From assembly GCA_949361645.1 (NCBI GenBank), contig OX442428.1:3893847-3957846 (forward strand): 64,000 nucleotides of DNA, read 5' to 3'. The position numbers were made by a program, and so were the translations under genes. The notes under the pieces are model-generated. The model worked only from the letters and a program-made list of their open reading frames with translations, did not search any database and had not been told where the DNA came from. Positions 42,091-53,095 of the stretch are shown here, in pieces; within the stretch, counting starts at the first letter, position 1; the number at the start of each line of letters is the position of its first letter. The DNA comes from Spongilla lacustris (Eukaryota; Porifera; Demospongiae; Spongillida; Spongillidae).

Positions 42091-43204
42091 CTGATGGTGC
42101 AGTGGGAGGGTGAAGGACGGCTTTTTGAGTGTATTGTGTATGTATAGCTGGTTATATACAATGTAGTGTATTTTTGGTTGAACTACCAAAACCATGCCTC
42201 ATATATGCATCACACACCACATTTTGTAAGCTGCCTGAACTCACTCTTTGTGGTTTCTTCCACATGGGTGCTTACAAGGTCGTCATATTACCTTTTCGGT
42301 AATCGCGCTGGTCTCTTATTAGGAGGCACACTAGAAAGCACGTGAATTGAAGAGTGTGCCCGCCCCGTCGGAGAACAAAGTGGCCCGTCGTGGAACAAAA
42401 GAAATTTCTACCACGTGCGCTAAGTGCTGTATACGTGTGTTATAAATTAATACATTATTTTACGGCCCAGCAAAAGAAATTGCGCCTGAGGACTCCACTG
42501 CATTCTGATTGGTCTGATCGGCATACCCACTAGTTCATGTATCCGGCTGCAACAGATGAAAGTGAAGTGATGTGTTATCATACGTAATTTAGTACTGGAC
42601 AATCGGCCAAACAAATGTTTTACCAATTCGTTATCATATAATTTATCACATGTAATATTCTTGCATGGCTTCCAGTTCATTTTTGTCATTTTCTCGTCAC
42701 ACATAAGTACAATATTTTGTAGCAATTATAATAATGTCTTCATTGATCTTGGGAACCTTTTTATGTTGTGTATACCTTTGCTTTATACAACTCAACTTAC
42801 TTACGTGTAGGTGCATGGTGTGCCTGTTCGAAAGTGGTATCGAGAATACCTTTGGAATCACAGCATTCCTATTCCGACATATCCAAGAACATGAGGGTAC
42901 GTTTGATACTTTTTATTTTCTCCCATGCATATTTAACTGCTGTGTATCAATTTGCATGGTATGAGCATACCCATTCATGTGCTCACACTGTAGCAAGCAA
43001 AGGTGTCCGGTGGAAGTATTACCATGACCCAAAAGTCCCTGTTCCTGGACGAACACTTCGCTGGTGGCGGAATGCTAAGACTAGTATACTTGTTTTAGTA
43101 TGTAACATTGATTATGCATGCGAATGTGGATGCAAGTGGTTTATTATTATTAAAACGTTGGATAATATACCGAGCTATCTTATTATATATTTAACATCTC
43201 AGTT
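42091..43204 (+). other. weak coding potential only
   Basis: On the plus strand 42880-43080 two short stretches, separated by apparent frame changes, read YEHTHSCAHTVASKGVRW and YYHDPKVPVPGRTLRWWRNA. They look protein-like but no family was recognised. The rest is AT-rich. Confidence 0.3.
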
Positions 43205-43440
43205 GACATCATAGATTGCATCTTGACATCTTGGCTACTTGATTATATCTTGCCATCTTGGCCTACTCATCTTGGTTTGTATCTTGCCATCTTGGCCTAC
43301 TCATCTTGGTTTGTATCTTGCCATCTTGGGTTGCGGCTTGGCATCTTGGCTATCCTGAGTTACACCTTGGTATCTTGGGTTGCATCTTGGATAAATCTTG
43401 CAATCTTGGCCAGGATCCTGGCCAAGATATGTAAGAATTT
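43205..43440. repeat. ATCTTGG-rich tandem repeat
   Basis: CATCTTGG and ATCTTGCCATCTTGG recur; one ~40-bp unit (TCATCTTGGTTTGTATCTTG) is repeated twice at 43266 and 43306 almost exactly. It ends in the palindrome CTTGGCCAGGATCCTGGCCAAG at 43407. Confidence 0.75.
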
Positions 43441-46172
43441 TTCACTGGGTACACCATCTCCAATGCCACTGTAGGCAAAACATCTGATATTGAAAACAAT
43501 CTCAGCTTTAGTCAGTTCTTCAATTACTGTCAATTTCTGAGTTGCCCACTGTTTCACACTCCATATCAAACGTATCATTGCAGCGTGCAAAATACCCTTT
43601 TGCTTCTTTTACAACCTTGCCAACTGCTGCACTCAATTTCTGAAGCTTTTCTCTTGTCTAGAGTGATCAGCTGAACAAATGAATTTTGAATACCTCCACC
43701 CCATGCAAGAGTTGCAGCAAGACCTTTTGCTTTTGCAATTGTTCTGATCCTATTCTGCTGAGATGTTTTCATAAACTTTATGCATAAGGTATGCAGTTCC
43801 CTGTGCAAAATGGGCGTCAATTAGAAGCCTTTACCATCCTGTGTTTCAGTATGGATGAAACGGATATCCTGATTTGGCTTGAGGTATTTAAAATTGCAAT
43901 TAGCAAGAGCAATTCTTTGGCCTAATAGCACCCAGCATTGTCAGATTGCAGAGTCACAGTTCTGATATGTGGGAGTTCTACACTGAGTTGCTTCAGAAAT
44001 GCTTCAAGCATTGAAAGAACAGCTAATCCATCCTGTTTGTTGGAACCTTCCAAAATTTGGTCACAATAGACTGTATATATTACAGCACTACCTGTGGTAC
44101 TTGTAACTCCATCTTTATCGATTGGGTGTTCTTCATACTTGAAGTATAAACATAAACACCCATGCCAACTAATTCCCCATTTTGCAAAGTGTTGCTGAGA
44201 TGTTTCACAAGATGACATTGCTTCAAATTTCATCTTCCAATCCGCAACAACAATCTTCTCTTTTTGTCAAGGCACTTTTTTCCATGTCTTTGATAATTTT
44301 CTCCAAATGTACTTGTTGGTTGCAACGTGACAAGGACTCTGTGCCCTTGATACAGTTCTAATTTTTTAGCAGCATTGTTTATTACTTCCAAAGCATCCGC
44401 TGCTGCAACTGATTCCTGAAGCTCAGATTTACAAAAAGTAACAAAATTGCACCCATTACATCTCTCTGCATGAGCTGGTATACTCAAGTCAGGTTTACAT
44501 ATACCATAATCAATCCCATGTATCCCAATCTCATCTCCCTCTGTCAAAGCATGAGAATCATATTGCTGTTTCAGGAAGATGCGCATTATGGTAATGTAGT
44601 TTGTCAATACAGGCTTCTTTTCTGTATCAACAATGTCATCCACAATTCTTTGCAACAAGGTAACTTGGTCATTCACCAAAACCCTTGTAACATAGTTAAC
44701 AGCACTCAGCATCTTCTCCCCACCAGCTGTTTTTTGTCTCAATATCTCATAAAACTTTCCCCATGAAATTGATAGATGCGAGTCATCAGCAGCAGAATTT
44801 GTGCCCCTTTCAGAGCACAATGCCATGTAATTTTCATACATGTGCCTGGGAGAGTTTCGGCGTGTCAGAGAAGGTAAGGTGACTGTTCCTGCATCACTGA
44901 GTTTTATTTGCTTTGTCCCCCAAGATATTGGAGTAACATTGTCCTTGGATAGATTGAACATAGCAGCTTCATGAAGTATTTGTTCATCAAAACGGCATCT
45001 TGTTATAGGAGGGATGCACAGAGACATTCCAGCTTCCATCACTTTGAAATCTGTCCGTACTTGGTCTTCTGAAGAACCACCTAGAGTGAAAACCAGAGTC
45101 GGAAATAACGTGCAGTCATCGGTCATTTTCTGCACATTTTACAATAATGACCGGCCGATTATGGTCTTGGGAGGACCATTTGACCGTTCATTTTTATTAT
45201 TATCAATACGTAATCACTACATTGTACCAGGTGCGATAAAGTAATGATTGCGTTAGGCGATTTTAAAACAACCAAAAACCGCTTCAGCTGTAATTATGGC
45301 TTAGTGGTTACGTAATGTTGTTTTTGCTTACCCCTACAATCTACTGCTTGAATCTACCACTCTGCTTTGCTAATACATGTAGTAGGTAATGGGGTAATAG
45401 CCTGGGATAGTTGCACAGTAATACTTTGACCGCCCATTTTAACAAAATGTCCAGTGAAATATTCCTTTGACTGGACAAATGTCCAGCCAATATGGAGATG
45501 TTATTTCTGACTCTGGAAAACCCCGTCCCTCTTCAAAGATAGTATGCGATGACCTGGAAGTCCCTTCACCAGAATTGCACGAGCAACACGTGCCTGAATG
45601 GAGCTCTTCTGAACTAGCATTCATGATCATGATTGTGTTTTCAGTAACTCTATTTTCATCCTTTCTAGTAATTGAACTTGAGCTTTGTGAAAGTCTGGCG
45701 GCAACTTCTAATAGGGAGTCAGAGTTTGCTGGATACAAAATTTCAGCACATCTAACCACTGCTGTAAGAATGCTTTGAACCATTGTACTCCATCCTGAAC
45801 CACCTGATTCCTTTAGCAACACATTACCTTTCCTCAAATCTTTGTTAGACAGCTTCCTCTTGGTTGTTTGGCTCCTTCCAAATGCTTGCCATAGATCATG
45901 CACTGTTTCTACTTGTTTGATCGTTGGCTCGGCCACAATGGTTCACTCCTCTAGCTCTGTTGCCTTTGCTATCTCAATTCTAGGCATTTTCGCTGCTTCT
46001 CTTTGCTCGCTGCCGGTCGATAGTCGCTTCGGACCTCGTTACCCAGTACTCCGAGCAAGTGCCACTCCAGGCTCTACACCATCGCAAACACATCTGCACC
46101 TTTTGCATGCACTGCCACACAATGGATATGAACCAACTTTGCATTTGCAACGATGAGGCTGTTCAGAATCCA
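43441..46172 (-). pseudogene. Cys-rich DDE-like transposase gene, unknown family, broken
   Basis: The start near 46172 encodes MDSEQPHRCKCKVGSYPLCG, then CKRCRCVCDGV, a compact Cys cluster. A frameshift precedes 45439-45936 (KQVETVHDLWQAFGRSQ, VVRCAEILYPANSDSLLE). 44230-45135 encodes a long open stretch (PPITRCRFDEQILHEAAMFN, RRNSPRHMYENYMALCS, NYITIMRIFLKQQY, HAERCNGCNFVTFCKSEL, KKLELYQGHRVLVTLQ). 43922-44233 ends TVTLQSDNAGCY, with SDN as a probable catalytic Asp. Further on come THE-like IHTETQDGKG and DAHFA, also typical of DDE cores, then FNIRCFAYSGIGDG at 43490. Stops and shifts are many after 43925. The order of blocks parallels the SAP element at 36-38.5 kb, so they may be cousins. 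No superfamily is assigned. Confidence 0.55.
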
Positions 46173-46484
46173 TTGATCCCGTAGATTAACTATTGGCGGT
46201 TAGTTCACTGCAGTATTTGGACTGGTTCCATAAGCTTCATCGCAATTGTTTTTGGCGAATTGGCATTTGTTTAAAGGGTAAAAACGTAATTTTTATCTCT
46301 TGCACAATTAAGTACGTGATCGGGAAGGGTTTTAGTATTTGTATTAGCATTCAAAATTCACTTTATACATGCCTTTTTGAGTACCGAACCGCATTATTAA
46401 TAGTATGCACATCTCTTCTACAACAAATCCATTTGGTACAGGATAGATTCTTATTATAATCCAATAGGGTCTTGTACTAGAATT

Positions 46485-46925
46485 TCATATAGTGCTTATG
46501 ACTGCATTACTAGCGGACCTTTTTGTTAAAAATGCCCCCAAATGGTGATCCAGATTACTCGCGGATGCAGTGTTAAACAATGTGTACATTCCTTTCACTA
46601 CAATAGCTGTGGTCATTCCAAATTGAGGAAGATAAAACGCTACACAATCTCTCAGAAAGACAGCCATATCATTTGTAATTATCATTGGTGTGAAGAAGCG
46701 AGGGTCTGTATTCCACCTATTACCATGAAATATTTCCCTGTGCATGAAGATACATGCTAATCAGTGGAATATCCAGCAAATTATGAAAGCCCGGCTTTCA
46801 TAATTTGCTGGATGAAGGAGTTTGAATACAAATTTGTAAAAATGGACACATACCTGTAGGCGGTGGTCATAACTGGGAAACGTGTCAAAGAACAAGCTAT
46901 TTTCTGTATTCCGAGACATCTTGAG
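46485..46925 (-). other. two exon-like segments of an unidentified gene
   Basis: 46857-46925 (minus) lies between AG and GTATGT and reads NDIYTLKMSRNTENSLFFDT and FPSYDHRLQ. 46500-46735 reads NRWNTDPRFFTPMIITND, MAVFLRDCVAFYLPQFG and MTTAIVVKGMYTLFNTASAS. Both look coding, but the phase between them is off by one as far as I can tell. A perfect palindrome lies between them. No family recognised. Confidence 0.35.
46771..46813. repeat. 43-bp perfect palindrome
   Basis: Arms of 21 bp (starting ATCCAGCAAATTATG) around a single C. The arms match exactly. Confidence 0.95.
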
Positions 46926-48206
46926 AGTGTAGATGTCATTCTGTTGTAGTAAAATGGATACCTTTCTGGGGATAAAAACTATTGCAAGCAAATAGTTATG
47001 AAACATTACAAATTTAAAATGATGATGGTTAATTCGTTTTAATTCACCTTCAATGACGGTACAAATCCTGGTAGATGGAATTTCCGTACTTTCGAGAGGC
47101 TAGGTACTGAGTGGCCTGCACTTTGAAGCATGAACCATATGAAGAATAAATTAGATTCTCCTAAGCCATGTCAACCAATATGTAATTATAATCATGTACA
47201 TGTAACAGACAGCTATGCACCATAGGATGAGGACTGTGAGTGGGCATGCTCAACATCAAAGATTAAGTCATACATGTTAGGTACTTACAGAAGACCGCAG
47301 GAGGAGAGAAGAAGTAGCTAAAGAGAAGGCTATATTAGATTCCTGAGTTGTAATTGGGTGTTCTTTTCTTGGTGATTACACGTGTTCTGCAACGAAGTAG
47401 GGTGCAGGGGCTGGTTGCTATCGCTAGCTCTGTCACAAGGACGATGTGTCAAAATGTAGAGGAGAGTGAACAATAAGTTTGGAAATGGTTTGCAAGAAAC
47501 ACAAGTTGAACGTTCTAAACTCCTCGCAAGCTCTACTACATCTACAGCAACAAGAAATACAGTGAACCTGAAAGCGGATACCTCCTGACCTAATATAATG
47601 AGAGCTGGATGCCCAATCTAGTATACCTGACTCAATAACTGATTCATCTGAGCACCCATCGCCATCGTCATATTCCGAATCCTCGTCATTTTGATGAATT
47701 TCTGCTTCAACGTCACGTAAAAAGCAAGCCTGTTTGCAAGAACACTGGCTATAATAAGCGTTATCAATTGGAATAAAACTGCTACTTCTAACGATTCCAA
47801 TTGATTTTGCTCCATTGACACGTAATAGAGACTTTCTACTAAAGTCCGATGCCTGTGTCGAAGTGCCGCTCTAGGTGTTTCTGGCTAACGAATCCTCGCT
47901 TGCAAACGTCACAAAGGAACTCTATAGAAAAAACGTATACACACATAGCAAGTTCAAACAGTCACATTAAACAAACCGTTTGCACCACTGCTATCCGCCA
48001 TATCTTCACCACACAAAAGGTTGCAGACATACAGGCTGGCTAGACAGTTGCACTTTAACCTTTAAACATTGGCAAGCTTTCGAGATGCATCGCATAGTTT
48101 CGGCTGGATTTGGCAGTACGAGTTCGGCGATTCGTGCCACTTCCATGCCCAATTCAACTTGTACTTCAGGATCATTCATAATTTTGTCATCTGGAACATT
48201 TTAAGT
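46926..48206. other. no gene recognised
   Basis: Short ORFs such as 47618-47821 (minus) could be exons but have no recognisable motif. Otherwise AT-rich spacer. Confidence 0.35.
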
Positions 48207-48808
48207 ATGGTATCAACATCAACATCCAGTATGGCCACCATACCCACTAGTACTTCTACCACATCAAGATCTGCTGCAATGGCATTACCAGTATCTGCAA
48301 TTCAAAATGAGCCATACAACCATAACCTGGATGTAATTCCTCCACATCCACTACAACCTTGTCTAAAAAGCATCTTTGAAGAGCTGAAAAAGATAAGAAA
48401 TGAAGTTAAACAGATGCAAGCAGAGAAGAAGAAAATGTCATCAACTTTTTTGAATCGTCTTTTTAAATAGATACTTGCTCTTGTAAAGTAAGCTAAGCCA
48501 TTTTTTGCTTATACATTATGTATGATATAAGTCTGAATGCGTTTATCAAGGATGAGCTCTGTATACAATTGGCTGTGTTGTTTGTCAAACATGTTAGAAG
48601 AAAGCCATCAAAGGAGGACATAAATGTAAGCATATGTTGTACTTGCACAGTAGTCTGCCTAAATTGAAATCCATGCACATGCACAGGAAATGCTAGGAAG
48701 GGTAATGGGTGTGGATGCGGTTATTCCACATACGCTTCTGAAAGCTTTGAAATTTTGCAATGCTGAACGTTCAGATAAGCGTTCTGAAGAGAGGCGACGA
48801 GTAAGAAT
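48207..48808 (+). CDS. putative small gene: Ser/Thr-rich protein with basic coiled coil, possible downstream exons
   Basis: ATG at 48207 opens an 87-codon frame, Ser/Thr-rich at first (MVSTSTSSMATIPTSTSTTS), then SIFEELKKIRNEVKQMQAEK and FLNRLFK, a likely short coiled coil. It stops at 48470. 48526-48626 (SECVYQGSAL-side frame LNAFIKDELCIQLAVLFVKH, RKPSKEDIN) ends at GTAAGC and can be joined to 48686-48805 (EMLGRVMGVDAVIPHTLLK, ERSDKRSEERRR), which ends at GTAAGA. Whether these two exons belong to the small ORF is not shown. No domain recognised. Confidence 0.35.
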
Positions 48809-49944
48809 GATGTTAAAAATGATATGTTTAACGTATTACAATATGTATTCATACAATCTAGCTGTTTGGTCGTCAGCCGTGCCGCGGATATTTGTCAATG
48901 AGCACAGAGTGAACATTTCTTGTCAATGAACAAAGTTAGCCTGGCTGACAGCTTAGCAATTTACACTAAACATCTTGCCATCCTGGTAAGTTACGCTGCA
49001 ACAATTAAAGGTGTATGAATTTATGTTACCTGCAGTGAACTTTTGTGTGGACTACAGGTTTCTCAAACAGCAAGGCCAAAACAAATTAAAAACATTAATC
49101 GAAGCTGTATTTCACGGAGACCCATCCTAATGACATTGCTGCTAATGATGAGTAATTTGATTATCGCACTACATCTTATCCAGTTAAGTGACTTAAACGA
49201 GCAGAATGCAAGTTAAGTGTTGCATTCTGATTTAAACAGTACATCAGGTTCCGCGCGTGCACTTATCATTTGCTGCACATGTTTACCTCACTAATCCATG
49301 ATTTTGTGATTGTGTACCACATTTATTCATCCAGTCATGATTTATAAGTCTTCACTGCTATAATGACAAGAGTAGGCGAGCACCCACCACCTCACTGGAT
49401 ATATATTTTTAAAATTGAAAATGTGTTGCAATCTGATGTACCTGTAGAGCACAATTACGAAAGGTCCAAGGCAGTGAATATTAATAATATTCATTTCAGT
49501 ATAAAAATATTCAGGTCAATGATGCCTCTCCCCACACAGTTTTACCTAGGGAAGCTAGTTGGGTCTAATACGGGTTCGCAACTTATGCAAAACAGGCGAT
49601 CTTAACCACGAAAGATGCGAATGCTAATTTGCACATGGGAATGCAGGCAATCTTAAGAAAGTAAAGAAAAGAAACCCAGACCACGAGAAGAAACAGGTTC
49701 TATACACTGTTATTCGTCAGCAGTTAGTACATTTTGACTGGTACAGGCTGATCGCACTTCGTAACAGAGCAGTAAGTATGCTTGTTACGGAATGTTATTG
49801 ACTTGATCGTAAATACGAGTATGGACTGACTCGATTCTGATATCGGCCATGTGTCTGAATGTAGAGACCTTCTGGTTCCGTATCAGGCTGTATTTGTTTG
49901 GTTGTGTAACTCTTGCAAATATGGTGCTTATTATATAATATAAT
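48809..49944. other. no gene recognised
   Basis: AT-rich spacer without supported features. Confidence 0.4.
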
Positions 49945-50768
49945 TGGGAAAGTTTACGAGAAAAGGGACCTAGCGTTTATTATAAAAAAGTATAATAAAA
50001 ATGCATTACGTTTGATTTGCCATAACTTCCGAACAGTTAACGCTATCACCTTCTCATTTTCAACACTTCATACTGCACCATTTCTCTATGGTACAATACA
50101 TTTTGGAGTCTCGCACTTGCTCCGTGTCAGTATTGCAACGTTCGATACCCCACTGGGTTCAAACCCGCCATAACTTTCGGTAGGAGTAATCAATTCGCTT
50201 CGAATTCGGTTTGTAGGTAGAGAGGTCCTATACCTATCGATTTGTTCTGTTCGTTAATTTTTATGCCATCCATTACGGAGATACAGTTGAACAAACTACG
50301 TGCCCATTTTCGCGCTCGATTCGCGCCAATGATTTGGGCAAATTGCGTTCCGCTCAATGTATGGGGAGGCGGGGATTATAACATTGGCGCGAATCAAGCG
50401 GGAAAACGTGCACGTAGTTTGTTCAACTGTATCTCCGTAATGGATGGCATAAAAATTAACGAACAGAACAAATCGATAGGTATAGGACCTCTCTACCTAC
50501 AAACCGAATTTGAAGCGAATTGATTACTCCTACCGAAAGTTATGGCGGGTTTGAACCCAGTGGAGTATCGAACGTTGCAATACTGACACGGAGCAAGTGC
50601 AAGACTCCAAAATGTTTTTTACCATAGAGAAATGGTGCAGTATGAAGTGTTGAAAATAGGAAGGTGATAGCGTTAACTGTTCGGAAGTTATGGCAAATCA
50701 AACGTAATGCATTTTTATTATACTTTTTTATAATAAACGCTAGGTCCCTTTTCTCGTAAACTTTCCCA
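49945..50768. mobile_element. 824-bp foldback (palindromic) element, copy A
   Basis: Arms of about 390 bp are nearly identical inverted repeats, with termini TGGGAAAG and CTTTCCCA. Only a ~45-bp centre (around 50330-50375, with GTATGGGGAGGCGGGG) is not symmetrical. It lies in AT-rich sequence; TA or similar may be duplicated. Long ORFs in the arms (ending ATFDTPLGSNPP) appear in both orientations and are by-products of symmetry, not evidence of a protein. Confidence 0.9.
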
Positions 50769-50812
50769 TATATATATATAATTATTATTATAATTATAAT
50801 TATATATATATA

Positions 50813-51633
50813 TGGGACAGTCTCCGCGAAAACTGCCCTTCGCATATATATATAAAATGTTATATAAATGCTTCTCGTTTGAATCGCTATATCTTCCGAA
50901 CGGTTAACGCTATCAACATCCTATTTTCAATACTTCATACCACACCATTTCTCTATGGTAGAGTTCTTTTTGGGATCTTGCAATTGCTCCTTGCCAGTAT
51001 TGCAACGTTCGATACCCCACCGGGTTCAAATCCACCATAACTTTCTGTAGGAGTAATCAAATCGCTTCAAATTCGGTTTGTAGGTAGAGAGGTCATATAC
51101 CTATCGATTTGTCCTGTTCGTTAATTTTTATGCCATCCGTTACGGAGATACAGTTGAACAAACTACGTGCACGTTTTCCCGCTTGATTCGCGCCAATGTA
51201 ATAATCCCCGCCTCCCCATACATTGAGCGGAGCGTAATTTGCCCAAATCACTGGCGCGAAACGAGCGCGAAAATGTGCACGTAGTTTGTTCAACTATATC
51301 TCCGTAACGGATTGCATAAAAATTAGCAAACAGAACAAATAGATAGATATAGGACCTCTCTACCTACAAACTGAATTTGAAGCGATTTGATTACTTGTAC
51401 AGAAAGTTATGGCGGGTTTGAACCCGGTGGGGTATCGAACGTTGCAATACTGGCAAGGAGCAAGTGCAAGACCCCAAAATGTACTTTACCATAGCGAAAT
51501 GGTGTGGTATGAAGTGTTGAAAATAGGATGTTGATAGCTTTAACCGTTCGGAAGATATATCGATTCAAAAGAGAAGCATTTTTTAACATTTTGTATTTAT
51601 ATGCGAAGGGCAGTTTTCGCGGAGACTGTCCCA
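50813..51633. mobile_element. 821-bp foldback element, copy B, opposite orientation
   Basis: The same family as copy A: the arms share most of their inner sequence (CGTTCGATACCCCAC..., ATGCCATCCRTTACGGAG). The non-symmetrical centre is reversed relative to copy A. Termini are TGGGACAG and CTGTCCCA, flanked by TATA on both sides, consistent with TA-type target duplication. The outer 60 bp differ from copy A. Confidence 0.9.
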
Positions 51634-53095
51634 TATATAGTGTGTTTTTGTTTATGGAGTAAACAATAGTTAATGTTGAAGGGCGAATGGTTGTGCACTT
51701 ACCCTTGCTAATAATTAGATGGGGCATGGAAAACGTAGTGGGTTGAAAGGGGACTTGTCTAAAGGTTAAAGTGTAGATTATGGAATTACTGGATTGGCAA
51801 CGCTACGTGTATTGCATACTGACGTCATGCTATATGCTTGACACGGTTATGCCCTTTTCTTGAACTTGGGTTGCTCGCCTTTCTGGAGGTATCCATTGAT
51901 GTCTGTTAGTTTTGATCGTCAAGTCCTATTCAGGTTACTGATTTGACTTCTTATTGTCCAATTCTTAACGTTTTCGTTACCACATGTAAGTTATGGCATA
52001 TAAGAGTGGTTTGGGGGTTTTAGTAGCAATATGCCGTTGGTAAGGAGCAAAGCAAAAGTTGCTTGTGGTGCTGTCTCATGCTATGCGTGTTGTAGGCCTG
52101 TTTTGAAGCTTTAAATAAAAGCGCTTGACCTGTAGTAGTGGGCCGTAGGTTGCGGTTTTAGCATAATTATGAGACAATTTTGTGGGGTTTTTTTTAGCTT
52201 CTGACAGGAACGATGTGTTGCATTGACGCCCCTATTTTCATGTTTGGCTATAAGCTTTGTGTGTCGTGAAGTGGTTAGATGGAAAGATGTTTCGTCTTGG
52301 CAACATGCCAAGAAAACGAAAGTCTAAACAATGTTTTGAAACAATCGAGCTGTTTTCACCTCACTCAATGCTTTCTTAGATCGTTCCGAAGTTTCCTGGA
52401 GCAGGGGATCTTCAAGTATATCAGCTTCAGCCATGTTGACTTGAAGACTTGTACAAACATCCTGCCAAATGATGCATAAATTGATTAGTCACTTCAGACG
52501 AGATCTGTACAGACGAACCCGTGTTTCTATTGACTACAAAACCAGCCAGTGGCATGTATAAATGATCTGACTATAGCGTGCACTAGTCAATTCATAGATT
52601 TTAGTAAGCCTATAGCCACTACACCAGTAAGTATACGAGGAGGTCAAAATCAGGTTTTTGTCATTTTTTCCGTCTATTAATGAAAATCGTATCTCCAAAA
52701 CAACCCTGTGACACGTACTTATGTTAGCACTATCACACTGTACTACTGTATAGTAATTACTTTCTACTAATGAGTTACACCGGTAAGTCTCAACTTGCGT
52801 GTGTAGTCCGCCGATTGAAAAAACTGCGATATGATTCGCTCTATTAACGTGAAATTTAGCTTTTTGGAATCATTTACCAAGATCCACCAGGTACTGTTCT
52901 TAGTTTCAACGTATGTCTCAGTTAATAAAACTCGAAAAAGGGGAGAGGCTCTTACAATCGAATCAACAAGCAATTAGCAACTTCACGGAGTGCATGCTCA
53001 AGTCTCCATACAAATGTATGGCTCACGTGCTCCGTTTCCAATCCCTCTCCTCTACTATCTATGGCACATGTACGTGTCTAGCTATACATAGTTGA
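51634..53095. other. no gene recognised
   Basis: Spacer between foldback elements and the six-exon gene. Short ORFs only. It may contain the promoter of the gene starting at 53096, but no element can be named. Confidence 0.4.

Noticed and set aside
49913..51727. Conserved ORF repeated four times around 50-51.7 kb (ending ATFDTPLGSNPP)
   Set aside because: It appears on both strands because the arms are inverted repeats; it has no start context or domain and only mirrors DNA symmetry.
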